The position numbers were made by a program, and so were the translations under genes. Below, piece after piece: positions 21,812 to 32,809 of a stretch of 64,000 nt of DNA (position 1 is its first letter; the number at the start of each line of letters is the position of its first letter). The notes beneath the pieces are model-generated. The model was not told where the DNA came from. It saw only the letters and a list, made by a program, of their open reading frames with translations, and did not search any database. Origin of the DNA: Paralithodes platypus. Its lineage: Eukaryota; Arthropoda; Malacostraca; Decapoda; Lithodidae. Location of the stretch: NCBI GenBank assembly GCA_032716605.1, contig CM064485.1, forward strand, positions 33,395,722 to 33,459,721, given 5' to 3'.

Positions 21812-22405
21812 CCTATTTCCCAGGCCACAGAACAGCGGAGGAAGGGAATTAAGGAGAAGCGGAAGGCTGGGAAAAGTTTGAAGAGTTTAGAACCAGTGGC
21901 TCTCCCAAAAGACCCAATAGCAGGACCTTTGACCGAGTCTGTTGTAACTCCAGTGCCTAACACAGTTGATAAAGTAGTGGAGGAGGCAGAGACTCAGAGA
22001 CAGCACCGTTACCTGCAGCGAGAAAACCGGATGTCTAAGTTGGATGTTGGGGGAGGGCATGAGTTGTTGACCAAGCAGTTAGACATGTTGGCTCCCACAG
22101 ACATTCGAAAGTTGCAATTAGAGGATCCAGAGGTTTTGCAGTGTACCAATGGGGCTGTGGAGTTAGAAGAAGATAGGGATGCAAAGGCAGGGGATTTTTT
22201 GTTCGTTAATGGAATTTTATACCACCGATATCAAGATCCTAAAAGGAACTGGGAGGGCGGATCAGGTACAGTTGACCAGCTGGTCGTGCCAGAGGGCTGC
22301 AGGGAAAGTTTGCTTAGGTTGGCTCATGATTCTCCATTATCAGGACATTTGGTGCCAAGAAAACGGTGGCGGCTTTGGGGAAATTGTTTTGGTGGCCGGG
22401 GATGA
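21812..22405 (+). pseudogene. Linker and start of integrase zinc-binding domain
   Basis: It is in frame with the protease segment after the TAG. It has a charged linker, then GDFLFVNGILYHRYQDP, VPEGCRESLLRLAHDSPLSGHL, the HH half of the HHCC domain found at the N-terminus of gypsy-type integrases. A frameshift near 22366 moves the rest into another frame. Confidence 0.8.
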
Positions 22406-23265
22406 AGTCTCATGTGCAGTCATGGATAAACTCATGTGATATTTGCCAACGTGTCGGGAAACCGAACCAAGTTATTCCTAAGGCTCCGTTACACCCTATT
22501 CCTGTGATTGGGCCACCCTTTAGTAAAATTATTGTTGACATGGTTGGTCCACTCCCTCCCACTAAGGCTGGAAATAAATTTTTGTTAACCATAATGGATG
22601 TTGCCACTAGATACCCCGATGTATACCCTATGAAAAATGGAATGGCTAAGACGGTAGTCAGTAACTTGTTGTGGTACTTCTCAAGGTACGGGTACCCGGA
22701 GGAGATTCAGTCTGATCAGGGATCTAATTTCACCTCCAACATGTTCAAGCAAACAATGCAACAGCATGGGATACGAGCAGTAGTATCGTCAGCATATCAC
22801 CCTGAGAGTCAAGGGGTGCTTGAGCGGTGGCATGCTACACTTAAAAGCATGCTCAGGTGTTATTGTGCTGACAACGGTATGGATTGGGATCTTGGATTGC
22901 CTTATGTGCTGTTTGCTGCTCGGGAGGTACCTGGTGAGAGCCTGGGATTTAGTCCAAACGAGCTGATTTTTGGACACCGTGTCAGGGGCCCCCTTAACAT
23001 GCTGAAAGAAATTTGGGAGGGGACTGTGCAGCCTTGTCCATTATTAAAGTATGTGCTTGAAAGCCGTGAGTGCATGCATAAGAGTCTGGAGATGGCAGGT
23101 AGAAATTTGACAGAATCACAAGCTTTGATGAAGGACAGGTATGATCGCAAAGTGAGGCTCCGGAAGTTCACTGTAGGACAAGAGGTATTAATTTTGTTGC
23201 CTTTGGTTGGTAACCCCCTCTCTGCGAAGTACACTGGACCTTATAAAATTGTAGAACAAATTTGA
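22366..23265 (+). pseudogene. Integrase core (DD35E) of the LTR element
   Basis: It continues the HHCC domain with LFWWPGMK and CDICQ (cysteines 24 and 27). The catalytic triad is D58 (IIVDMVGP), D117 (QSDQGSNF) and E153 (GVLERWHATLK), with D117 and E153 separated by 35 residues as in retroviral-type integrases. The C-terminal region includes RLRKFTVGQEVLILLPL and KYTGPYKIVEQ, a chromodomain-less GPY/F-like module. A TGA at 23263-23265 ends it; the same frame resumes and meets a second TGA (23314-23316) before CHVNLIKEY. It inserts the cDNA into nuclear DNA. Confidence 0.9.
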
Positions 23266-23316
23266 GACTTAGATTACCTTGTTGCCACTCCAGACAGGAG
23301 GAAAAAGAACCAGTGA

Positions 23317-25131
23317 TGTCACGTGAACCTTATTAAAGAGTATGTGAGGCGCCCCTCTGAGCCTCTCACTGTCCCTGTGTTGGCTTGTTGCGGCCGTGGT
23401 GGAGAAGGAGAGGGGGACAGTCAAGCTTCGGAGGAGGATAGCTGGGATCAACATGTTTCAGCGGATCAGTGGGCGGGGAACTCGAGCCTAAGGGCTGACG
23501 AGGCTATAGCTCATTTGCCTGAGCCGCAGTTTGATGCTATCCGTCAGTTGTTCGGTTCATACCCCACTGTATTTGCTGAACACCCAGGCCTCACTACTCA
23601 GGCTATGCATGATGTTGACGTGGGGGACCATATACCCTTTAAGTCAATCCCGTACCGTGTGCCCCCCATAAAACTACCAGCTCTGAGGGATGAGTTGGAG
23701 TATATGCTCGGTATAGGGTTGATAGAGAAAGGCACAGTTAACCCTCTCCGACATATGACGCAATTTTGAGCCTATTAGGGATACTTTAAAGCCTTTATTA
23801 CCATCAGGGTTTTTTACAAACCTTTATTTTAGTTACTTCAACCTCTGCAGTTGTCTTTGAGTTAGATGTGGGCAGAAAACTAATTTTGGAGAGGTAATTA
23901 TAAGAGTGAGAGAACTCTATTTCTTATTGCTAATCTGGCAACCTCTGCGTCATATATGTCTGAAGGGGTTAAGTGGACTTCCCCCGTAACACTGCAGCCT
24001 AAGCCAGATGGCAAGGTACGTTTTTGTATTGATTTCCGTAGGTTAAACGGTTTGACTCCAACTAACCCATATCCTCTTCCTCGGGGTGATGATAGTGTTG
24101 ACAAAATTGGTAATGATCGTTTTTTGTCTAAAGTAGATTTAGTAAAAGGTTACTGGCAAGTACCTTTGTCCGAGCGTGCTAAAGAGGTATGTGGTTTTGT
24201 TGTGGACGGGAGTACCTACCGGTGCAATGTTATGCCTTACGCACTTAAGAATGCACCAGCAACGTTTCAGAACCTGATGAATGAAATTGTAAAGGACATT
24301 CCGAATTGCACCGTATATTTGGACGATGTAATCATTTATGATGACGACTTTGAGAGCCATTGTGAGCACCTTGAGACCTTGTTCCGGAAACTTAGTGAAG
24401 CAGGTCTGGTAGTAAATTTGGCAAAGTGTGACTTCGTAAAAGCCACTGTGCAGTACCTTGGGTTTGTAGTGGGAAGGGGACAGGTGTGCCCTCCTCAGAA
24501 CAAGGTACAGGCTATCAATAAATTTCCGCACCCAACAACCAAGAAGCAGGTTATGAGATTCTTGGGTATGATAGGCTACTACAGACACTTCATAAATGGT
24601 TACTCAACGGTGTTGGCACCTCTCACAGATTTGTTATCTAAAGACAAAAAGTTTTTGTGGGCACCTGAGTGTGAAAAGGCTTTCACTTTGGTGAAACATT
24701 TGCTATGTACTCACCCGATACTCAGGGCCCCAGACTTTAACAGGCCTTTTCAGCTGGCAACAGATGCTAGTGGTGTAGGGGCTGGTGCCGTCTTGCTACA
24801 GACAGACAATGAAGGTGTGGAACACCCAGTAAGTTTCTTTTCTAAGAAGTTCAATGCTGCACAAAAGAACTATTCTACAATAGAAAAGGAATTACTGGCG
24901 ATTGTGCTGTCGCTCAGGCACTTCGAGGTGTATGTTCCAGCCTATGGCCCAGTCGTGGTTATCTACACTGATCATCACCCTTTGAGATTCCTGAATCAAT
25001 TTCACAATCGCAATATGAGACTGACCAGGTGGTCTTTGATGTTGCAAGAGTATAACCTGGACATCCGTCATATTGCTGGATGTGACAATGTGATCGCGGA
25101 TTGTTTATCAAGGGTGGATGATCAGTCGTAG
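23317..25131 (+). pseudogene. pol: Reverse transcriptase and RNase H, interrupted by a TTAA element
   Basis: Downstream of integrase in the same frame: a linker, then DVDVGDHIPFKSIPYRVPPI (RT start), LIEKGTVKW split by the insert at 23738-23972, PKPDGKVRFCIDFRRLN, SKVDLVKGYWQVPL, YLDD (residues 121-124 counted from the ATG at 23956) and RNase H ending DCLSRVDDQS. The insert plus one TTAA is 231 bp, a multiple of three, but brings a stop at 23767-23769, so the product is cut before the palm. A copy of the downstream half lies at 1-900. Confidence 0.92.
23738..23972. mobile_element. TTAA-flanked element, family C, copy 2 (227 bp) inside pol
   Basis: TTAA copies lie at 23738-23741 and 23969-23972. 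The 227-bp insert is the reverse complement of 2719-2945. Removing it with one TTAA restores an unbroken gypsy reverse-transcriptase reading across the junction, which shows a clean insertion younger than the LTR element. Confidence 0.9.
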
Positions 25132-25528
25132 GCTATCACAGGTGTGTGGGTTCGAGTGGAGGAAAATAGGCTGCCCTTATAGTGCAGCCGGGAAAAACAT
25201 ATTAAAATATAAAAATCATATAAAAACTCTTTCTTTTGATATAGGTAATCGTATAAGTTTGTCATAGCCTATAGAGTTTGAGTAGTCAACGAACTATCAA
25301 ACGGCTGAGCTGCTGTAAGCTCGCTCTGGGAGCATGATATTGTGTCTTTTTGCTATTGTTGGGAGGAGTTATAAAATGTGATTTTTTTTTTTTAATAATA
25401 AGATGTGTTTTGTTGATAAACTCAGCTTTGTTTTAGTGCCATGCGGTCGCTGGGTGTGGGGGGCTTGATGGGGTTCTGTGTTTGTCAGATTTTAGCTCAG
25501 GGTTGAGCGAGTAAAATCTTGGGGGAGG
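25132..25528 (+). other. Spacer and polypurine tract before the 3' LTR
   Basis: No env-like frame. The purine run GGGGGAGG (25521-25528) directly precedes the LTR. Confidence 0.7.
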
Positions 25529-27362
25529 TGTGACGCATGTCCACGTGTGAGCATGCTGTACAGAACGCCTAGTCATGCCCCACTCTCGCTAGGATCGTCA
25601 GGGCAGGAACTTTGGCTGTAGTCTATGTAGAGTTTCCTAACTTAGTTCATGTGAGCCGTTGTATATGTATTTTGTTTTCATCTGAGTCAACGAGTTCTAT
25701 TTTATATCATTAGTTATAAGTATTGTGTGTAAAACTTATTTGTAATGATGGGAAGAGAAACAGCCACAGTTGGGGGTCAGTGGGTGCGCCAGGCGGGAGG
25801 TGGGCCTAACTCACTCACATTCCTCCCTCCCTCAGTGCTAGGGGAGCCTTTGTGTATCCCAGAGGAGAGAGAGAAATTACGTAATGGTTGTCAGTGGGCG
25901 GTCCTTAGTAGTTCACGTTGGGCTCACTAGAGGGCCGGGTATAAAAGGGAAGTCTAGCCATTTTTTCATCAGAACTCATTAGGCAGAGCGACTTCTCATT
26001 TCCCTTGCTAACTATATATATTCTTCTGACTGATGGGAACTTTCTCTACTACCTTACATTCTTATCTCCTCTTTTCCCTACCCTGTTTAACTTCCATGGT
26101 CCCGTTGGTGCAGAGCTAGTCAGCCAACGTATTATCGCTTGAGTTCTCACGAGATACTTGCCTATTAGATAGCCTATTTTGGAAGGGTTGACTTAGAATA
26201 GGATTGATTTATGTTTGTTGCACTTGTATATGCATTTCCCTGTGTGTTATTATTATTATTCCTGTTTTCTGCTAGTCTAGGTAATGCTAGACTGGGGTAA
26301 GGCTTTTCTGTGTTACGAGTTGTTGTTTGATGCAGTGGTTAAGCGATAAACCTGCATACTCGTTTCGGTTCAGTGAAGCCTAGGTTGTCTTCGCGGCTGA
26401 CTGTGTTGAGTTAATAATTTACAGTGCGTGAGGGCAAGAGCCTAACCACCCTGTATTTTATTAACAGTTTGTTTTTACTTTGTCAAGGAGCCGGGAGAAA
26501 ACCAGATACAAGGGATCTGGATTTCTCAAAGTGCACTTGTTAGTTTTAACGTAATACTTTAAACAGTCGTGAGGACTTCGCTAGACTACGAGCCATTTTT
26601 GCTCAGTCACTGCTACCTTTTTGCCTACAGTACCCCAGCTAGACTTTACTCGATTAGTAGATACAGAATAGTATTGAAGCTTTCCTTATGTATGTTATTG
26701 TTTATGCACTATTGATTTCATGTGTTGCAAGCTTGGCTACTTTAGTGATTAGTGGCCCACGAGCACAATCCGAGTAGGCTGTTGCCGTTGAATTTGCGGA
26801 GTACTTCCTTTTAATGTTTGCCATTTACTATTGCATATTCTTTTAATTATTCTCATGCCAATTTAAGCCTTTAATATTATTTAATTGCCAGTGTTTTTGC
26901 TTATTGAATTACTGTTCAAAATCCGATACGTACTTCTTACGAGCATCCGAGAAGCATCTAACTTTTTTCATAAGATTCCTTGCTCGATGCTTATGGACTA
27001 TTAATTAACGTAACGTAATAGTGCCGATCCGAAGTAGAGGGTGGTGGACTTCTTAAGTTCATAGTCAAGGGTGGATTACTTCGGCTTCGGCCAACACTAT
27101 TCTTTGGTGTTGTTGTTTCTTACTTCATTGTTTGATTGTTGACCAGACTAGATAATGCCTGTCTCTTTATTAGTCTGTTGTTGAACACTAGTACCGAGTT
27201 CTTGTATACCCCGTTATAGCAGATTGAACTCTGGAGGGTATTGGTGTTTTTTGTTCGGCTGGCAGTACTCAGGGGTTGGGATCGTGTGTTTCCGTTGTGG
27301 CAGCGAGCCGTATTCGAGTCCTGATTGAGAGCCCTTGTGTACCCGAGTGCCAGTTCGTAACA
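25529..27362 (+). repeat. 3' LTR
   Basis: TGTGACGC...GTAACA, 1834 bp, with TATAAAA at 25940-25946. It is followed by CGCC, matching the four bases before the 5' LTR. Confidence 0.92.
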
Positions 27363-28604
27363 CGCCGCCTTGGCGGTCGACTTAAAATGGCTAAGCTTGT
27401 TGGGTATTTTTTTTTATAAAAACTTGCGTTATAGGGTGTGGGATACAGGACAGGGTTGAGGGGGGGCTCTGCCCACCCTCACCCCCCCGTGAATTATAAT
27501 AATCGTCATCTATGTGGCCAGCAGGGGGGCAAGTAAAACAGCTGGCCGTCACCTCGAGCGTCCTGGGTAAACAAACAGCGATGATCCGAAGCGACGACGG
27601 ACTCCCTCCGCCGCCGATTTTCGGTCCAAACGCCCCGTTTTATTCTCGTCGAAAACCACATTTAAAAAGTTATTATATCGTTTTCAATACTATTACCGGA
27701 CCAGAAAAAGGTGTAGCTTGGTGTTGGATGCGTGGAAACCGAAAACAAATATGTATTAAATCCTCGGTTGTACCTGTCAAATAGGTGTCCAGTAACTAAA
27801 ATCGTACCAAAAGTTATTATATCGTTTTCAATACTATTACCGGACCAGAAAAAGGTGTAGCTTGGTGTTGGATGCGTGGAAACCGAAAACAAATATGTAT
27901 TAAATCCTCGGTGGTACCTGTCAAATAGGTGTCCAGTAACTAAAATCGTACCTAACTTTTTAAATGTGTTTTCGACGAGAATAAAACGGGGCGTTTGGGG
28001 CGAAAATCGGCGGCAGGGAGAGTCCGTCGTCGCTTCGGATCGTCGCGGTTTGTTTACCCAGGCCGCTCGAGGTGACGGCCAGCTGTTTTACTTGCCCCCT
28101 GCTGGCCACACAGATGACGATTATTATAATTCACGGAGGGGTGAGGGGGGGCACAGCCCCCCCTCAACTCTGTCCTGTATCCCACGCCCTATAACGCAAG
28201 TTTTTATCAAAAAATTGACCAAACAAGCTTAGCCATTTGAAGTCGACCGCCAAGGCGGGACCGAGAAGTCACTCCGAGCGTAAAGTAAACAAAGCGACGC
28301 TACTTCCACGAACGCAACCGAGTTGTCTTTATATTTCGTATAAATATAATCATTATTAAAGTGCCCCCATTGCTTTTTTAGTGTTTCGTACACCAGAAAA
28401 GGGTGTAGCTTGGTGTTGGATGCATGGAAACCGAAAACAAATATGTATTAAATCGTTGGCGGTACCTGTCAAATAGGTGTCCAGTAACTAAAATCGTAAC
28501 AGGTGTTTTGGTTAGGTTAATGCTAAAGAAAAAAATTAATCCAAGAAAAAAATAAAAATCCCGTGGATAAAAAGTATATAGCAATGAAGCATAGAATTAT
28601 TATG

Positions 28605-28878
28605 TTCCTTCCAACAACCAACCATACTCCCAAAATCGATTAATGAAATTTACAAACACATGTGGCAGTCCGTGGATTCGAACCCAGGATGCTCACACCG
28701 AAAATCAACACCTCATACATCGCACCACGAAGACAGTTAAAGGTTGGTGGACACTGCCTACGATTTATTATGCAACTTCGAATCCTGCATATCAATCTAA
28801 GCATGTACACACATCCCAACTGCAACTCACGTAGGCTATGCATATGTGAATGGAAAGAGCAATTAATGGGGCCTTAAC
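28605..28878 (-). repeat. Possible tRNA-derived SINE (second copy)
   Basis: Same insert as 5722-5993, with the minus-strand B box GGTTCGAATCC, at the same site in the H arm. It was present before the segmental duplication. Confidence 0.35.
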
Positions 28879-28935
28879 CCAAAACTACCATTAGAAATGA
28901 GATCCCAGCTGTAGTGCGACTCGTAAATATTGACC

Positions 28936-29190
28936 GACATTTTTACTGTCCATGGTTGCCTCCCTGTCTCAGTCAAGTGCCCGAAGTGTCAACGTGAATG
29001 CTATAAATAATGTAGAACCAAGGAAGAGCGCTGGGTGTGGAGGTGCTCGGGCACGTGATACCCCCCAAAGACGAAGAAAAGACAGTGGTGTGGATTTAGC
29101 ACAGCGCACTTTAAGGGGACATTTTCTGACGACCCTCAACCTGGTACCTCATCTTCACATTATGGTTAGTTATATTTGCCCCGTACTGTA
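28936..29190 (+). pseudogene. Merlin-like transposase, zinc-ribbon part (continuation of 17309-17397)
   Basis: After the H duplication it reads FTVHGCLPVSVKCPKCQREC, an in-frame TAA, ERWVWRCSGT, an in-frame TGA, and KTKKRQWCGFSTAHFKGTF. The CPKC, WRC and WC spacing and the following aromatic/GTF motif fit the zinc ribbon that opens IS1595-type transposases. The catalytic domain is not seen downstream. Confidence 0.55.
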
Positions 29191-29304
29191 AAAATATGAG
29201 AATTTGCTAAAACTACAGGTAGAATGGTAATACGATAATGGATTATTTTAACTTACGTCTGCCGCCGCACTAATGTTATTGTTGTCAACCTCTCGCTGCC
29301 GTCT

Positions 29305-29824
29305 GGGTACTATGAACCCGCAGTAGCTGGCATGCAAGGGCTAGTTTTGTATCCCAAGTACTGGGTACTATGCACATGCAGTAGCTGGCATGCAAGGGCT
29401 AGTTTTGTATCCCAAGTACTGGGTACTATGAACCCACAGTAGCTGGCATGCAAGGGCTAGTTTTGTATCCCACGTACTGGGTACTATGAACCCACAGTAG
29501 CTGGCATGCAAGGGCTAGTTTTGTATCCCACGTACTGGGTACTATGAACCCGCAGTAGCTGGCATGCAAGGGCTAGTTTTGTATCCCACGTACTGGGTAC
29601 TATGAACCCGCAGTGGCATGCAAGGGCTAGTTTTGTATTCCATGTACTGGGTACTATGAACCCGCAGTAGCTGGCATGCAAGGGCTAGTTTTGTATCCCA
29701 TATACTGAGTACTATGAACCCGCAGTAGCTGGCACGCAAGGGCTAGTTTTGTAACCCACGTACTGAGTACTATGAACCCACAGTAGCTGGCATGCAAGGG
29801 CTAGTTTTGTATCCCACATACTAG
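29305..29824. repeat. 58-bp minisatellite, about 9 units (array 1)
   Basis: The unit contains GGGTACTATGAACCC, GCAGTAGCTGGCATGCAAGG and GCTAGTTTTGTATCCCA. Units differ by point changes; one near 29600 lacks about six bases. It is followed by TACTAGGTCTAGGTTAGG and a TTAGG-like stretch, as in array 2. Confidence 0.93.
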
Positions 29825-29904
29825 GTCTAGGTTAGGTTGGGTTGTTTGGTTAGGTTAATATACTAGGTCTCAGAAACAAGATTCGTAGTTTTGGTAGTAA
29901 AGTT

Positions 29905-30000
29905 CAAATAGGGGTGTGGGGGTGGCAGCCCCCACCCATAATACTAGGATAGGTTAGGTAAGGTTGTTAGGTTAGGCTAATGTCTCCTCAATGTTGAATA
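29905..30000. repeat. D module
   Basis: GGGGGTGGCAGCCCCCAC hairpin followed by TAGGTTAGGTAAGG and GTTAGGTTAGGC, as at 9955 but in another sequence context. Confidence 0.65.
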
Positions 30001-30039
30001 TTTTCAAAAAATAGGCTATTACCCACTCCACCCCGTGAA

Positions 30040-30285
30040 ATCTGTGAAATCCGAGCCAACTGTCGTCAAAAGTTGGCTCGGGTTTTCAAAAAATGGGGTT
30101 TTCTGAGTCTCAAAAATGCACAACCCGAGCCAAACCTTGAAAATAGCTGTACTGTGTATTTTTATTAAAAAATAATGTTAAATCCAAGCCAACTTACATC
30201 AAATGTTGGCTCGGATTTTCGAAAAGTCAGGTTTTATGGGTCTCAAACATTACAAAACCTGTGCCAACTTTTATTGACAAATGCT
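30040..30285. repeat. Family E hairpin pair
   Basis: Two diverged units contain TTGGCTCGGGTTTTC, TTGGCTCGGATTTTC and inverse GAGCCAA elements, as in the 10326-10862 array. Confidence 0.65.
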
Positions 30286-30410
30286 TATTATCACGTTATA
30301 CGCTTTTTACCCCGCAATTTCCCTATTCTATATAGCCCTTCCTACTATCGGGGGCAGTGTTTTTAGATTCTTGGATAATGGATCAATTCTAATTTCCATG
30401 AACAAATTTT

Positions 30411-30769
30411 GGTAGCATTCAAGGAGACTACAGCAGGACTCTTCTTCTTCTTCTTACCTCTGACCAGGTATAGGCTATCCTAGTGTTTACTAGCATATAC
30501 CCCTTTGAAAGGATATTAGCCTAACCTAATAACCTTACCTAACCTATCCTAGTATTATGGATGGGGGCTGCCGCCCCCACACCCCCGCTATTTGACATCT
30601 TTGACAGATTTTTGGTGTATTTTTCTGTGAAATCGGGTTTTTTCAAGTGTCGATAACGAAATTCCTCCATGCGGACTATAATGAGAAAAATATGGCGAGT
30701 CTATTGGTCCCTATTTTCCCTAATACATTTTTTTCTAATAAGGCGGATGTAGTGTCCTTGAATATTATC
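30411..30769. mobile_element. Family I element, complete (359 bp)
   Basis: Starts GGTAGCATTCAAGGAGAC and ends TCCTTGAATATTATC, flanked by CAAATTTT (30403-30410) and CAAATTTG (30770-30777), a 7/8 target duplication. It contains a D module. Both ends match the Merlin element 10098-13324. Confidence 0.8.
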
Positions 30770-30834
30770 CAAATTTGATTATAGAAAGATTATACATCAT
30801 ATAAATAACAAATCCACAAGAAAAAATCCGGCAA

Positions 30835-31766
30835 GAATGTAGTTACCGGGTGTACCGCCCATCTTGTTTACACTACGCGGACGCTCACCATCATGTTCCC
30901 GTCTATTTTGACTACCTTTGGATACAAAAAGGCACGATTTTAGTTACTGGACACCTATTTGACAGGTACCGCCAACGATTTAATACATATTTGTTTTCGG
31001 TTTCCACGCATCTAACACCAAGCTACACCCTTTTCTGGTGTACGAAACACTAAAAAAGCAATGGGGACACTTTAATAATGATAATATGAGACGAAATATA
31101 AAGAAAAGTCGGTTGCGTTCGTGGAAGTAGCGTCGCTTTGTTTACTTTACGCTCGGAGTGACTTCCCGGTCCCGCCTTGGCGGTCGACTTCAAATGGCTA
31201 AGCTTATATAACCAGTTGTTGGGTCCATTTTTTGATAAAGACTTGCGTTATAGGCCGTGGGATACAGGACAGGGTTGAGGGGGGCGCTCTGCCCCCCCCC
31301 CCCCGTGAATTATAATTATCATCATATATGTGGCCAGCAGGGGGCAAGTAAAACAGCTAGCGTAGTAACCTCGAGCGTCCTGGGTAAACAAACCGCAACG
31401 ATCCGAAGCGACGACGGACTCCCCCCGCCGCCGATTTTCGGAAACGTGCCGTTTTATTCTCGTCGAAAACCACATTTAAAAAGTTATTACAGTATATCGT
31501 TTTCAATACTATTACCGGACCAGAAAAAGGTGTAGCTTGGAGTTGGAAGTGTGGAAACCGAAAACAAATATGTATTAAATCCGCGGTGGTACCTGTCAAA
31601 TAGGTGTCCAGTAACTAAATTTGTACCTACAAAAATACATTACCCTAACCAAACAACCTAACCTAACCTAACTTAGCATTATAGATTTATAGTATTTATT
31701 TTATTATAAGTATATATAGATGATTTATGTTGTATGTCGGTAGAGGTACACCCGGTAACTACATCC
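30835..31766. mobile_element. Family J element, copy 2, split by family K
   Basis: The J termini are at 30835 and 31766. A K element (30931-31627) is inserted at TACAAAAA. Without it J is about 227 bp, close to copy 1. Confidence 0.7.
30931..31627. mobile_element. Family K element, complete (697 bp)
   Basis: Flanked by the exact 8-bp duplication TACAAAAA (30923-30930 and 31628-31635). Inverted terminal repeats of about 110 bp begin GG(T/C)ACGATTT. It contains a GC-rich hairpin (GGGGGGCGCTCTGCCCCCC type) and a diverged inner segment, and no gene. Its CCCGCCTTGGCGG is the empty target of the LTR element at 17737. Confidence 0.87.
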
Positions 31767-31769
31767 TTC

Positions 31770-31951
31770 CCAAAGAATCCTTGAAAATAGCTGTGATCCG
31801 TCTCCTTAATATTGACCGAAAGAGGTGATTCGGTACACCGCCCGTAAATCGTCGGTTGTATCGTTACGACACTAAATTCTTATAAACACCAGGTAAATAT
31901 GTTTGTACTTTCTTGCCATAATCAATCTTTCTTAGTGATAAACGTACTCTG
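31770..31951. other. Unassigned
   Basis: No reading frame or repeat boundary could be assigned. It contains TTAATATTGACCG, resembling a family H end. Confidence 0.3.
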
Positions 31952-31959
31952 GAAATAAT

Positions 31960-32625
31960 GGTTCAATGTTATTTTAATACCACGAATTTTGTTGATATAT
32001 ATGAAGATAAATATTGAATCTATATGCTCTAAAGATCATGAGAAAATTTGTTTTAACCCTCGGCAAAACCTAATAAAAAAGTATGGTACAAATATGTCTT
32101 TTTCGTAACAAGGTTGTCAATACGGTACTTCCAGTTATCGAAAGCTCTAAAGATCATATGAAAATGTGTTAAACCCTCGGAAAAACCTAATATATAAGTA
32201 TGGTATTAAAATTTAATTTTCGTAACAAGGTTGTCAATATGGTACTTTCCCGTTATCAATGTACAATCAAAGCTGAAGATTGCAGAGTAAACACCGTAGA
32301 CTTCATCGACTCATTTCACCTTCGTATAATAGACATCCATTTTTTTTTTTTTTTTTTACTAAGGGATTAGTACTCAACCAGCGGGGGTGTGGGGGCAGCA
32401 GCCCCCACCCATGATACTTGTAACCATGTAAGTTGTTAGGTTAGGCTAATGTCTTTTCAAATCACTATCGGGGGCGTGTCTCAACATCGATCAATATGCC
32501 TAATGGGGAAAATAGGTTTTCCCGAGATTTCTAATTAATTACAAACACTATATATTGATGCAAATGAACAATTTCTTTTATAAAAAACACTCGAAAAATT
32601 TGTGGTATTAAAATATAAAAAATCC
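31960..32625. mobile_element. Family L element, copy 2 (666 bp)
   Basis: Exact 8-bp duplication GAAATAAT (31952-31959 and 32626-32633). The ends are GG-starting inverted repeats sharing TTATTTTAATACCAC. It carries a D module and the intact GAAAATAG site occupied by the Merlin element in copy 1. Confidence 0.87.
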
Positions 32626-32809
32626 GAAATAATTTAAGATTTAGATCGCGAGTAATATTCTAAATTTCTATATATATTGATTTCAGTGTGTATTGTGGCG
32701 AGCTACTAGTACCAATGTTCATAGGAACTTCAAATCCCAAGTAGGTGACCGTTATTTTGCCTAAATATTACCTTAAATTTAATTCCTTCTCCACCATAGT
32801 TGGTTCGGA

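Larger units (their letters stand above)
17737..27362 (+). mobile_element. Ty3/gypsy-type LTR retrotransposon with integrase before reverse transcriptase (Gmr1-like)
   Basis: Two 1.83-1.84-kb LTRs enclose gag, protease, integrase, reverse transcriptase and RNase H, in that order. Typical Ty3/gypsy elements place integrase last; the order here is copia-like, as known from Gmr1-like elements. The polymerase and integrase sequences are plainly gypsy-type. A 4-bp duplication CGCC flanks it (17733-17736 and 27363-27366). Coding is broken by two frameshifts, three in-frame stops and one 227-bp TTAA element. The LTRs are very similar, so insertion is relatively recent. It has no env frame. Confidence 0.92.
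17491..28500. mobile_element. Family K elements (two, opposed), the first split by the LTR retrotransposon
   Basis: K starts GGTACGATTTTAGTTACTGG at 17491, is interrupted at 17736 by the LTR element, resumes at 27363 and ends CTAAAATCGTACC at 27808. A 145-bp tandem repeat of the terminus (27809-27953) leads into an inverse K ending near 28500. Without the LTR element the first K is about 690 bp, like the complete copy at 30931-31627 (697 bp), which shows the empty LTR target CCCGCCTTGGCGG. Confidence 0.82.
17398..28935. mobile_element. Family H element, split by K, the LTR element and others
   Basis: The left terminus GGTCAATATTTACGAG is preceded by GACATTTT (17390-17397) and the right terminus AAATATTGACC is followed by GACATTTT (28936-28943), an exact 8-bp duplication across 11.5 kb. 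The left arm breaks at 17490 where K begins and resumes after K near 28500. Confidence 0.85.

Noticed and set aside
25132..25528. Possible env gene that would make the LTR element retrovirus-like
   Set aside because: Only about 400 bp without any long frame lies between RNase H and the 3' LTR.
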